A stretch of 34,269 bases of DNA from Syntrophopropionicum sp964397525 (GTDB taxonomy: Bacteria; Bacillota; Desulfotomaculia; Desulfotomaculales; Pelotomaculaceae): positions 1 to 34,269 of the forward strand of contig CAYNIY010000015.1 in assembly GCA_964397525.1 (NCBI GenBank). Reading direction: 5' to 3'. This document shows positions 24,036 to 32,341 of the stretch, one piece after another. Under the pieces are notes generated by a model, which was not told the DNA's origin, ran no database searches, and saw only the letters and a program-made list of their open reading frames with translations. Position 1 is the first letter of the stretch; the number at the start of each line of letters is the position of its first letter. Both the position numbers and the translations under genes were made by a program.

Positions 24036-24707
24036 TTACTGAGCACCACCTTCAGCTGCTTTTTTAAGCTGCCGCACTGCCGCAGCAATATCGCCCCCGC
24101 TGAAAATCGCTGAACCGGCCACCAGGACATTTGCCCCGGCCCTGACAACAGCTGCCGCTATTTCCTTATTGATGCCTCCGTCAACCTGTATTTCCAAGTC
24201 AAGACCTTGCAGTTCCATCATTTTCCGTACATATTTTATTTTCGGCAGCACTTCCGGAATAAAGGTCTGGCCGCCAAAACCCGGATTAACGGACATCAGC
24301 AGCACCAGGTCCACTTTAGGAAGTATATATTCAATAGTATCCGGTGAAGTTGCCGGATTAAGAGCCACACCTGCCCTGGCGCCTTTTTCCTTAATCAGGG
24401 AGATTGTCCGGTGCAGGTGGTTAACAGATTCCACGTGCACCGTGATTAGATCAGCACCTGCTTTGATAAATTCTTCAATAAAATAATCAGGATTTTCAAT
24501 CATCAGGTGCACATCAAAACACATGCTGCACTTTGCTCTCAACGCTTCAACTACTAGAGGCCCAATAGTAATATTGGGGACAAAGTGCCCGTCCATGACA
24601 TCGATGTGGAGGTATTCAGCCCCAGCCTTTTCGACCTCAAGCACATCATCCAGCAGTGCGGCAAAATTGGCTGATAATATTGATGGGGCTATTTTTATTT
24701 GTGGCAT
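24036..24707 (-). CDS. rpe: Ribulose-phosphate 3-epimerase
   Basis: Interconverts ribulose 5-phosphate and xylulose 5-phosphate in the pentose phosphate pathway. It is a TIM barrel with APSILSANF at 7-15, HIDVMDGHFVPN at 34-45 holding metal-binding His and Asp, DVHLMIENP, the MSVNPGFGGQ phosphate loop, and VDGGIN with the second catalytic Asp. The length of 223 residues is normal. Its ATG overlaps the rsgA stop by one base (TAATG) with GGAGGAGG upstream. Ribulose 5-phosphate is also the substrate of RibBA, though that gene is in a separate operon. Confidence 0.96.
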   Translation of the reverse strand: MPQIKIAPSILSANFAALLDDVLEVEKAGAEYLHIDVMDGHFVPNITIGPLVVEALRAKCSMCFDVHLMIENPDYFIEEFIKAGADLITVHVESVNHLHRTISLIKEKGARAGVALNPATSPDTIEYILPKVDLVLLMSVNPGFGGQTFIPEVLPKIKYVRKMMELQGLDLEIQVDGGINKEIAAAVVRAGANVLVAGSAIFSGGDIAAAVRQLKKAAEGGAQ

Positions 24708-25591
24708 TAGTGCCTCCTCCTGTCCAGTAGCTGCTCCAGAAATTCCAGGTACTGCCGGTATCGGTCTCCCTCAATCCTGCCTTCTTCGACAGCTTTTTTG
24801 ATCGTGCAGCCAGGTTCTTTATAGTGCAGGCAGCCGTTAAAATAACAATTTGTTTGATAATCCCCGATACCGGGGAAAAAACCAGCCAGATCCTCTGGTT
24901 TTAAGTCAGGCAGATCCATATTTGAAAATCCGGGAGTGTCTACCACGAAGCCGCCCCCCGGCAAGGCAATTAATTCTGAATGGCGGGTAGTGTGTTTTCC
25001 GCTTTTCAGCCTGACGCTGATCTCACCCGTTTTTTGTTTAAGACCCGGTATTATTGCATTCAATAATGTTGATTTGCCCACCCCGGAAGGACCGGCAAAG
25101 ACAGTAATACTATCATTCAGCGCCTCCCGCAGAGTATCCAGTCCTACACCGGTTACAGCGCTGGTAACAATAACATGATAGTTTTCCTGGTACCTGGATA
25201 CGATTTCTGCCTGGCTCTCTTTCGCCAGATCCACCTTATTAAAACAGATAATCGGAATGACCTCATTCAGCATGGAAGTAATTAAAAAACGCTCTAACAG
25301 AACCAGGTTTGGTTCTGGATCGCACAGGGAAAAGACAATTACAGCCTGATCTACATTGGCTACTGCCGGTCTCTCCAGGACAGACCGCCGTGACAGCACA
25401 TTCTCAATCACACCTTTATTATCCTGGCCGGTTACCATTTGCACCCGGTCCCCTACCATCACCTTTTTTTTGGTATATCGCAAACGGCCGCGGAGTGAAC
25501 ATTCCCGCACTGTATGGCCGTCATGGACGTAGAAAAAGCCCCCATATGCCTTAACCACAATGCCTGCTACAATGTGTTCCTGACTAATCAA
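24707..25591 (-). CDS. rsgA: Ribosome small subunit-dependent GTPase RsgA
   Basis: A late-stage 30S assembly GTPase with circularly permuted G motifs: FNKVD (117-121) comes before GPSGVGKS (167-174) and DTPG (218-221). An OB fold fills about 1-70, and a C-terminal zinc site is made by Cys249, Cys254, His256 and Cys262. The length of 294 residues is normal. The start is a TTG at 25591 with GGAGAA about seven to nine bases upstream; it overlaps the end of prkC by eight bases. The prkC-rsgA-rpe order is conserved in Firmicutes. Confidence 0.96.
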   Translation of the reverse strand: MISQEHIVAGIVVKAYGGFFYVHDGHTVRECSLRGRLRYTKKKVMVGDRVQMVTGQDNKGVIENVLSRRSVLERPAVANVDQAVIVFSLCDPEPNLVLLERFLITSMLNEVIPIICFNKVDLAKESQAEIVSRYQENYHVIVTSAVTGVGLDTLREALNDSITVFAGPSGVGKSTLLNAIIPGLKQKTGEISVRLKSGKHTTRHSELIALPGGGFVVDTPGFSNMDLPDLKPEDLAGFFPGIGDYQTNCYFNGCLHYKEPGCTIKKAVEEGRIEGDRYRQYLEFLEQLLDRRRH

Positions 25592-27446
25592 AATTCATTT
25601 CTCCAGCCAGTATTTTATCAATATATACTTGGATCACGGCTTTCCCATAATACGGCACTTCTTTAACCACTTTTTCACCTGCTGAATAGGTGTTTATATA
25701 AAAATCGTTAATTCCTTTCGTGTCACTGACCACAATTTTCAGCTCGTGATCTTTATTGTCATCCGGTATATTGGCTTCAACTTTAGCAACCCGTTTTGCC
25801 GGACCGGGGCCGCTGCTCAGGATAACCCTCACAGTAGCTCCTTCCTGTACCTCTGTCTCTTTAGCCGGGCTCTGGCTGATGATCTCCCCGGCAAAATATT
25901 CTGTACTTGTCGCCTTGCCCGCGTTCGCGTCCAGCTTCAGTTTTAACTTGTCCAGCTCGGCCTTGGCGCCATCAACTGTCAGGCCTACCAGGCTGGGAAC
26001 AAGCTGGTTGACAGGCTGCGCCCCTTTGCTGACAAACAACATCACTCCGGAGCCTCTTGGTAGTTTTGACCCGGCCTTTGGATCCTGATCCAGGACCACC
26101 CCGGCGGGATATTCATTGCTGTTCCTTTCCTGAACCGGATCAGCTACATTCAATTCATTTTTATTGATTAAAATTTTCGCTTCACTTATTGGCAGGCCGA
26201 TAACAGACGGCACATCACGAAGTTCTGCACCCACACTGACAGAAAGGATTACAGTTCGTGTCACTTTAATCTTTGTATCCGACTCGGGATCCTGTGATAT
26301 GACCAGACCTTGAGCGACATTGGGGTGTGCGTTACGGGCAATCTGAATGTTTTTAATGCCCTGCCCCTGAAGGATCTCCCTGGCATCCGCCTCGGTTTCT
26401 CCTGTAACATCCGGCACGCTGACTTCTGGAACATTGACATAGTACCAGAAGGCGGCGGCGCCGGCAATAGCCATGATCAGCAGCACCAGTCCCAGCCACT
26501 TAATTACCGGGCGGCTCCTGGTAATGATATTATTTTCACCGGCAGGCTGCAAATCCTCCTGCAAAGGTTGGATGGCAGGGATTACCCTGGTGGCGAACTC
26601 ATCATCATCCTGCTTTAAATCAACGGGCGCAGCGCCGGACAGCTTTCCAAGCTCGGCTGCCATATCACTGGCAGTCTGGTACCGGTCTGCCGGATTTTTC
26701 GCCAGCGCGCGAATGATTACCCTTTCCAGATCCGGAGAAACAGACGGGTTCAGGCTTGAAGGCTGGACAGGGTTTTCCTGAATATGCTTAAGGGCAACGC
26801 CAATCGGAGTTTCTCCTTTAAATGGAAGAACCCCGGTAACCATTTCATACAATACAATGCCCAGCGAATAAATATCTGACCGGGGGTCGGCAGTTTCTCC
26901 TCTCGCCTGTTCTGGAGAAATATAATGAACTGAACCGACTATAGTGTCTGTCTGAGTAAGGGTAGCAGTTGTCGCTTCCCTGGCGATGCCAAAGTCTGTG
27001 AGCTTGGCCCGCCCCCCTTTTGTGATCAAAATGTTTTGCGGCTTAATATCCCTGTGCACAATGTTGTTTTCATGGGCATGCTGAAGAGCTTCGCACACCT
27101 GGCGGGCGATCTCTGCCGCCCTGTCAACAGGTACTATCCCCTTTTCTCTGATCAGGTTCTTAAGGTTATCACCTTCCACATATTCCATGACCAGGTAGTG
27201 GGTTTTATCCTCCAAACCAACGTCATAAATACTGACTATGTTTGGGTGGGAAAGGCTGGCAACAGCCTGGGCCTCCCTGCGAAACCGCTTCACAAAATCT
27301 TCATCGCTAATGAATTCCGGGCGAAGCATCTTTACAGTAACCAGGCGGTTTAACATGGTATCCCGCCCCTTATAAACAATAGCCATACCGCCACCGCCGA
27401 GCTGCTTCAGGAGTTCATAACGGTTCCCCATAATTTTGCCGATCAA
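25584..27446 (-). CDS. prkC: Ser/Thr protein kinase with PASTA domains (PrkC/PknB type)
   Basis: A membrane receptor kinase thought to sense cell-wall fragments through extracellular PASTA domains. The kinase domain (about 10-270) has the GGGGMAIVYKG loop, Lys39, catalytic VHRDIKPQN (Asp133), DFGIA, an activation loop rich in Thr (ATTATLTQTDTIVGS) and SPEQARG. A juxtamembrane segment with FATRVIP may carry phospho-threonine. One membrane helix lies at about 314-337, then three PASTA repeats (about 343-405, 410-479 and 484-552) and an extra C-terminal domain. The start is a TTG at 27446, with AGAGGTG before it, giving (M)IGKIMGNRYELL as in homologues; the GTG at 27455 is less likely. Length 620 residues. 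Confidence 0.95.
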   Translation of the reverse strand: MIGKIMGNRYELLKQLGGGGMAIVYKGRDTMLNRLVTVKMLRPEFISDEDFVKRFRREAQAVASLSHPNIVSIYDVGLEDKTHYLVMEYVEGDNLKNLIREKGIVPVDRAAEIARQVCEALQHAHENNIVHRDIKPQNILITKGGRAKLTDFGIAREATTATLTQTDTIVGSVHYISPEQARGETADPRSDIYSLGIVLYEMVTGVLPFKGETPIGVALKHIQENPVQPSSLNPSVSPDLERVIIRALAKNPADRYQTASDMAAELGKLSGAAPVDLKQDDDEFATRVIPAIQPLQEDLQPAGENNIITRSRPVIKWLGLVLLIMAIAGAAAFWYYVNVPEVSVPDVTGETEADAREILQGQGIKNIQIARNAHPNVAQGLVISQDPESDTKIKVTRTVILSVSVGAELRDVPSVIGLPISEAKILINKNELNVADPVQERNSNEYPAGVVLDQDPKAGSKLPRGSGVMLFVSKGAQPVNQLVPSLVGLTVDGAKAELDKLKLKLDANAGKATSTEYFAGEIISQSPAKETEVQEGATVRVILSSGPGPAKRVAKVEANIPDDNKDHELKIVVSDTKGINDFYINTYSAGEKVVKEVPYYGKAVIQVYIDKILAGEMNFD

Positions 27447-27466
27447 TGTTTTCACCTCTATAATCT

Positions 27467-27495
27467 ATTCTGTGTGAACAGATTCGTTCCTGCAA
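27467..27495 (-). promoter_or_regulatory. Possible internal promoter for prkC-rsgA-rpe
   Basis: TTGCAG (27495-27490) and CAGAAT (27472-27467) with a 17-base spacer on the minus strand, in the 99-base gap between pbpA and prkC. The -10 matches only four of six positions. The same gap holds a copy of a short dispersed repeat (27508-27524). Confidence 0.35.
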
Positions 27496-27545
27496 TTAAA
27501 TATTTCTACGTCTCATATCTCACGCTTTTAAAGACCAAGATCTAA

Positions 27546-28940
27546 TTAGTAATCCCTGTTCAAAGCTGCTGACAACAGGCGCGCCGCAGCAGGCGCAGCT
27601 TCTGTGCCGCCTGCCCCTGCGTTTTCAAAAATAACAGCTACCGCTAAACTTGGTTGGTCTGCCGGGACAAAACCAATAAACCAGGCGTGGGTTTGACCAT
27701 GTGGGTTTTGAGCTGAACCAGTCTTGCCTGCCACCTGGTAACCAGGCACCGCAGCGGCTGTGGCCGTGCCAATCCTTACTGCGTCGATCATACCCTGTTT
27801 AATAATCCCGGAGATCTCCGGGGTTGTGGCAGTAAGCCAGTGATGCGCCGAACCCTGCTGAAGAGTCTCTCCCCGGGAGTCATTCACTGTTTCTACCAGG
27901 TACGGGCGCATGATCTCACCCTTGTTGGCAACAGCTGCCGCTGCCAAGACCATGTGCAGAGGAGTCACAAGCATTTCACCCTGCCCAATGGCGCTGCTGG
28001 ACAGCTCAGTGGGGATCATGTTTTCAGCGGCCGCCATTGTTCCTGAACGCACAGTGATGCCAATGCCGGGATCCTTCATGATCCCGAAAGCGTTAACCGT
28101 TCTGGTAAAGTTTTGCGCTCCCTGGTCCAATCCAAGCTGTGCAAAGGTCGTGTTACACGATTCGGCAATGGCTTCTATTAAGTTAACTTCACCGTGCACA
28201 GCAGTGTCATCCAGCCTGTACCCATTTACTACCAGGAATCCCGGGCAGTTAAATGTTTTTTCCGCATAGTCGGGCTTGGAAGCTAAAACACCGGCGGCAG
28301 TAACAATTTTGAAGGTCGAACCAGGCGGGTAGGCGCCCTGAACGGCGCGGTTTAGCAGCGGCGAGCTCTTGTCACTGATCAGCTGCGGCCAGAGTTCTTC
28401 GAGTCTATTGGGATCATAGGTCGGGCTGGAAGCCATCACCCTGATGGCTCCGGTTACGGGATCAAGAAGCACGATTGCCCCCCGGCGTCCTTCCAGCATG
28501 TCCATGGCCATACCCTGCAGGTAAGCGTCAATGGTGAGTGTTATCTCACCGCCCTGCTGTTCTTTGTCCAGAAGCCTGTTAAAATAATTACTTACCCGGT
28601 CAGCGCCTTCCATACCCAAAAGATAGCGGTCGTATTGTGATTCAAGCCCTGTCCGGCCGTATCTCTCTGAAATATATCCCAGCAGGTGAGCAGTATCACG
28701 CCCAAATGGATAAACACGTATATTTTCATCACCGGAAATTTTAGTTTCGGCCAGGACGTGCCCCTTGATATCATATATCGTTCCCCGCCTGACCTGATTC
28801 TCATATTCCTGGAAGCGCCGGTTGTAGGGATTCGCTGTAATCTCAGTTCCCCGGATGACATTGAGATACGACAGGTAAAAAATAAGTACAACCAAAAGCC
28901 CAATGATCATGATCCCGAGCTTTTTTATATTCTGTTTCAT
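27546..28940 (-). CDS. pbpA: Class B penicillin-binding protein (peptidoglycan transpeptidase)
   Basis: A membrane-anchored transpeptidase that cross-links peptidoglycan together with its SEDS partner. An N-terminal membrane helix (about 9-28) is followed by a dimerisation region starting with RRGTIYDIKG, and by the transpeptidase domain with STFK (Ser208, Lys211), SCN (Ser261-Asn263) and KTG (405-407). The length of 464 residues is short for a class B enzyme and close to mycobacterial PbpA; no C-terminal PASTA domains are present. It overlaps the ftsW/rodA gene by four bases (ATGA), so the pair is made together. Confidence 0.93.
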   Translation of the reverse strand: MKQNIKKLGIMIIGLLVVLIFYLSYLNVIRGTEITANPYNRRFQEYENQVRRGTIYDIKGHVLAETKISGDENIRVYPFGRDTAHLLGYISERYGRTGLESQYDRYLLGMEGADRVSNYFNRLLDKEQQGGEITLTIDAYLQGMAMDMLEGRRGAIVLLDPVTGAIRVMASSPTYDPNRLEELWPQLISDKSSPLLNRAVQGAYPPGSTFKIVTAAGVLASKPDYAEKTFNCPGFLVVNGYRLDDTAVHGEVNLIEAIAESCNTTFAQLGLDQGAQNFTRTVNAFGIMKDPGIGITVRSGTMAAAENMIPTELSSSAIGQGEMLVTPLHMVLAAAAVANKGEIMRPYLVETVNDSRGETLQQGSAHHWLTATTPEISGIIKQGMIDAVRIGTATAAAVPGYQVAGKTGSAQNPHGQTHAWFIGFVPADQPSLAVAVIFENAGAGGTEAAPAAARLLSAALNRDY

Positions 28941-30250
28941 AAGCTGTCTTCTGCTTCGTGTGATATATTCAGCAACAATCCAAGCAGGATGAAATTCGCA
29001 ACCAGGGAGCTGCCGCCGTAACTGATGAATGGCAATGTTACCCCTGTTAAAGGCAGGAGCTTGGTAACTCCCGCCATGATGATAAAAGCCTGCAGGCCCA
29101 GGAGGGCCGTCAGCCCTGAAGCCGCCAGGGCTGCAAATTCATCCCTGGCGTGCAGGGCGATTTTTGTGCCTCTGAAAACAAAGAACATAAACAATATGAT
29201 CATACTGGCGCCGCCCAGCAGGCCCAGTTCTTCACAGATCGCTGAAAATATCAGGTCGGAATGCACAACCGGTATATAACCGGGATAACCCTGGTTAAGT
29301 CCGGCGCCAAGGATCCCGCCGGAGCCAATGGCAAAGAGGGACTGGGTTATCTGGTAGCCGATGCCGTCAATGAAAGGCCAGGGATTGAGCCAGATCAACA
29401 CCCTTTCCCGTACATGCCCAAATAAAAGATAACTGACAGAGGCACCCGACACGAAAAGTCCCAGTCCGAAAAGCACATAAAATATTCTTGCAGTGGCCGC
29501 GTAGACCATAGCCAGGAAGGTTCCAAAGTAAATCAAAGCAGTGCCGAGATCGCGCTGAAAAACTAAAATCAGGAGTGATATCCCCCACATAACGACCAGG
29601 GGCGCCAATTCCTTCAGGCCCGGGAGGGAAATCCAACCCAGCCTCCTGGTGCCGGCTGTCAGTACAGCCCTGTTTTCAGAGAGGAAACTGGCAAGAAACA
29701 GCACTACCAGGATCTTGACAAATTCTGACGGTTGGAACTGAAAAAGGCCAAAATCCAGCCAGCTTTTTGCCCCGCCCTGCTCCTTGCCGAAAAATATGGG
29801 CAGGATCAGGATAATTAAACCAACCAGGGCATATAAATATTTGTAGTCACTGAGAAAACGGAAATCCACCAGCATTCTTGTTGTTAAAACCAGCGATCCC
29901 AGCCCGATTAAAATCCATATAAATTGTCGCATGCCATAATCCGGATCCAGCCTGAACAGAAATACCAGGCCGGTCGAAACCAGCACAGCAGTGATAGACA
30001 GTAAATAACGATCGCCTTTATAACCACTGGCTTGCCAGTATAAATGGACTAATAAAAAGGCCGCCGCTGCGGCCAGGCCTGCGGCAGGAGCCTGGTAAGC
30101 AAGTACCCCAGGCGCATCCAGGCAAAGCGTCATCATACCCGCCAGCATATATGCAGCAGCAAGGAGCAGCAGGTTTCTCTCTCTCTGCCTGCCTTTAATT
30201 GATCTGCTGGTATGCAAATCTGGAGCAGCATATTGTACTCCGGTTGACAT
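28937..30250 (-). CDS. SEDS-family peptidoglycan glycosyltransferase (FtsW/RodA/SpoVE)
   Basis: A polytopic membrane protein that polymerises lipid II into glycan strands. It is 437 residues with about ten or more hydrophobic segments. Family signatures include AKSWLDFGLFQFQPSEFVKI, FQRDLGTALIYFG with the conserved Asp, and LPLTGVTLPFISYGGSS near the end. A cytosolic N-terminal stretch of about 25 residues precedes the first membrane helix. The ATG has a perfect GGAGG six bases upstream. Sequence alone does not separate FtsW from RodA; the cluster order matches actinobacterial rodA-pbpA. Confidence 0.93.
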   Translation of the reverse strand: MSTGVQYAAPDLHTSRSIKGRQRERNLLLLAAAYMLAGMMTLCLDAPGVLAYQAPAAGLAAAAAFLLVHLYWQASGYKGDRYLLSITAVLVSTGLVFLFRLDPDYGMRQFIWILIGLGSLVLTTRMLVDFRFLSDYKYLYALVGLIILILPIFFGKEQGGAKSWLDFGLFQFQPSEFVKILVVLFLASFLSENRAVLTAGTRRLGWISLPGLKELAPLVVMWGISLLILVFQRDLGTALIYFGTFLAMVYAATARIFYVLFGLGLFVSGASVSYLLFGHVRERVLIWLNPWPFIDGIGYQITQSLFAIGSGGILGAGLNQGYPGYIPVVHSDLIFSAICEELGLLGGASMIILFMFFVFRGTKIALHARDEFAALAASGLTALLGLQAFIIMAGVTKLLPLTGVTLPFISYGGSSLVANFILLGLLLNISHEAEDSL

Positions 30251-30291
30251 TTAAAACCTCCGCATTAAATGACCACACTACTAAAATTATT

Positions 30292-31005
30292 TTAAAACTC
30301 AATCAGGATAATAGTAATATTATCGGCCCCGCCGGACTGGGTTGCTGCTTTCAAAAGATCCTTCACTGCCGAGTCGAGATCCGGTGCGGCATTAACAGCT
30401 ATAAGCAGATCATCCTGGCGCATATATCGTGTCAGACCATCTGTGCAGAGCAGAATTTGGTCACCGGGTAAAACACTGAGGTGATACAGGTCAACGTCCA
30501 GAACAAGCCCGATGCCGATTGCCCTGGTCAGGACATTTCGCTGCGGGTGCGAGAATGCTTCTTCGTCTGTTATACTGCCGCTTCTTACCAGTTCCTGTAC
30601 CAGTGAATGGTCCTCGGTCAGTTGGGATATTGTATTATCCCGCAGCAAATAAGCCCGACTGTCGCCCACCTGGCCGATCAGGATCTGTTCATCCTGCTTC
30701 AGACAGGCTGTTACAGTAGTTCCCATGCCCTGCCATTCCGAATTCTTAACGGACATTTCATATAGAGAACGATTGGCCTCTTTAATCGAGTTAACCAGGG
30801 CCTGCTCGGCTTTTTCCCCGCTGCTGAGGCGCTTATCTAATTCGCTTTTTAGCAATTGGAGAGTAAGTTTGCTGGCAACCTCCCCAGCCCGGTGACCGCC
30901 CATGCCGTCAGCTACCGCAAAGAAACTGTCCTGTTCTGATATGCAAAGGCTGTCTTCGTTTAGTGCCCTGACTAAACCGGTATCAGTTATGTATGCCCAT
31001 TTCAT
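30292..31005 (-). CDS. prpC: PP2C-type Ser/Thr protein phosphatase
   Basis: A metal-dependent phosphatase expected to remove phosphates placed by the PASTA kinase encoded three genes downstream. The motifs are NEDS (17-20), VADGMGGHRAGE with metal-binding Asp33, VGDSRAYL (113-120), CTDGLTRYM with Asp189, and GGADNITIILIEF with Asp228. The length of 237 residues is that of stand-alone PrpC/Stp. The ATG at 31005 is favoured because GAGGTG is five bases upstream; a GTG at 31011 is possible. It overlaps the end of fhaB by 23 bases. Confidence 0.95.
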   Translation of the reverse strand: MKWAYITDTGLVRALNEDSLCISEQDSFFAVADGMGGHRAGEVASKLTLQLLKSELDKRLSSGEKAEQALVNSIKEANRSLYEMSVKNSEWQGMGTTVTACLKQDEQILIGQVGDSRAYLLRDNTISQLTEDHSLVQELVRSGSITDEEAFSHPQRNVLTRAIGIGLVLDVDLYHLSVLPGDQILLCTDGLTRYMRQDDLLIAVNAAPDLDSAVKDLLKAATQSGGADNITIILIEF

Positions 31006-31474
31006 GCCCACACCTCACAAACTTAAAAGTGACACCGCCCACTCTGAACATATCTCCATCGGCCAAAATAACAGGCTGATCAACCAGTACTTCATTTAAG
31101 AACGTGCCATTTGTGCTTCCCAGGTCCTCCAGCCAGTAATGCCCTTTTTTTATGTAGACCCTGGCATGCTTGCTGGAAGTAAATGTATCCCCAATCACAA
31201 TGTCGCTGCTGCCGATCCTGCCTAATACTATGTCTTTGTCAATCTCAAACGCGTCGCCGCAGTTCAGATCCGGCGCGGAACTGTTGACTACTGTCAGCTT
31301 GGCGCCGGCAGATTCTTGTATATCTTTAATTTCAGACAGCCCCCCGAGGGCGTCCGGCAGCAGTGCCTTGTCGTTTGCCAGGTCGCAAAACATCTGTTTG
31401 ACCAGTTTGATGACAAAAATAATTAAAAGCACAAGAAAGGCGTAACGCAGGATTAATGTAACAACAGAGAACAA
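30983..31474 (-). CDS. fhaB: Membrane-anchored FHA domain protein (FhaB-like)
   Basis: A 163-residue protein with one N-terminal membrane helix (about 4-26) and a C-terminal FHA domain (about 65-155) that binds phospho-threonine. The binding residues are Gly85-Arg86, Ser100-Ser101-Lys-His103 and the STNGTFLN loop (120-127). In actinobacteria the FhaB/FipA proteins dock on phosphorylated kinase or cell-wall partners; the same role is inferred here. The start is a TTG at 31474 preceded by AAGGTGG. It begins two bases after the fhaA stop. Confidence 0.9.
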   Translation of the reverse strand: MFSVVTLILRYAFLVLLIIFVIKLVKQMFCDLANDKALLPDALGGLSEIKDIQESAGAKLTVVNSSAPDLNCGDAFEIDKDIVLGRIGSSDIVIGDTFTSSKHARVYIKKGHYWLEDLGSTNGTFLNEVLVDQPVILADGDMFRVGGVTFKFVRCGHEMGIHN

Positions 31475-31476
31475 TT

Positions 31477-32241
31477 TTATTCCACCTTAAAAGTACAGCT
31501 TGTAGAGCCAAGCATCAGAACGTCCCCGGAAGTGAGAATCTTTGATGTGATTTTATCACCATTTACCCTGGTGCCGTTCGTACTGCCAAGATCGTAGATT
31601 GTATAACCGCCCCGGTGCCGTTCAAGCCGCGCATGGTTTCGTGAAATACTGTCGTCATTGAGGACAAGATCACAATCTTCACTGCGTCCGATCACAATTA
31701 GATCCTTTTTCAGGTCAAACGATCTGCCATGCTGGGGTCCGGTGTCTATAAACAGTTTTGCTCTATATAGTAAAGGCGCAGGGCCAGGCAGGGCAGCGCC
31801 CTTGACCGGCGTAAAACGCTGTGTGTGTTCAATTTGTTCATGCTCCAAAGCAGTCTTTTCTTCTTCGGGCGGCGCCTCGCTGAACATTGACTCCACCCTT
31901 ATGCTCCCCGGTGAGATGCTTTCATCAGTAACAAATTTTACCAGGGGCCTGCCGGCCAGGGAATATTTTTTTTCTGATGCCTTGTGGCTTATATAATCCT
32001 GCAGTTCTCTGGCCAGCGCGCCGGTGAAGCTGGAGATGCTTTCCCAATCGGAGTGGTGCAGGAAAACTGTGTACTCGTTTGGCACATAAATGTTGCTGAT
32101 GCTGACGCGCTTGCTGTCCCGCATCTCTCTGGCTAATTTCTTCGCAATTTCAACCGGCTGGACCTGCCCGCTAAAACCGTCTTTAAACAAACCTTCAACA
32201 TATTTTTCCAGGCTGCCTTCCAATCCAGAGAACATACCCAA
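31477..32241 (-). CDS. fhaA: DUF3662-FHA protein (FhaA-like)
   Basis: A cytosolic 254-residue protein with an N-terminal DUF3662/FhaA_N domain (about 1-115; GLEGSLEKYVEGLF then IEIAKKL-type VEIAKKLAREM and YVPNEYTVFL), a linker with possible phospho-acceptor HTQRFTP, and a C-terminal FHA domain (about 163-254) with IGRSEDCDLVLND, SISRNHARLE and GSTNGTRVNG. In mycobacteria FhaA interacts with the kinase and the cell-wall flippase. The start is either TTG at 32241, six bases after GGGGTG, or ATG at 32235; TTG is favoured by spacing. It is the first gene of the signalling part and follows a repeat-rich gap. Confidence 0.9.
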   Translation of the reverse strand: MGMFSGLEGSLEKYVEGLFKDGFSGQVQPVEIAKKLAREMRDSKRVSISNIYVPNEYTVFLHHSDWESISSFTGALARELQDYISHKASEKKYSLAGRPLVKFVTDESISPGSIRVESMFSEAPPEEEKTALEHEQIEHTQRFTPVKGAALPGPAPLLYRAKLFIDTGPQHGRSFDLKKDLIVIGRSEDCDLVLNDDSISRNHARLERHRGGYTIYDLGSTNGTRVNGDKITSKILTSGDVLMLGSTSCTFKVE

Positions 32242-32282
32242 GTTTTACACCCCCCAAATTGGTAATCTGCAATCAACGGCTA

Positions 32283-32331
32283 TGTAGGATCGGATTTATC
32301 CGACCGATGTGCGATTAAAATCGCACCTACA
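32283..32331. repeat. Three-stem palindromic REP-like element
   Basis: An outer inverted repeat TGTAGG (32283-32288) / CCTACA (32326-32331) encloses two perfect hairpins: TCGGAT-TT-ATCCGA (32290-32303) and GTGCGAT-TAAA-ATCGCAC (32309-32326). The whole 49 bp would fold as a three-way junction. It is non-coding, between rlmN and fhaA. Its form is like known REP/BIME elements; whether it recurs in the genome is unknown from here. Confidence 0.75.
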
Positions 32332-32341
32332 GATTCGGTCG

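Noticed and set aside
23936..24148. 70-codon minus-strand frame overlapping the zinc-ribbon gene and rpe
   Set aside because: It is out of frame with both rpe and the RCKP protein; the latter has conserved cysteines and a coupled start, this one does not.
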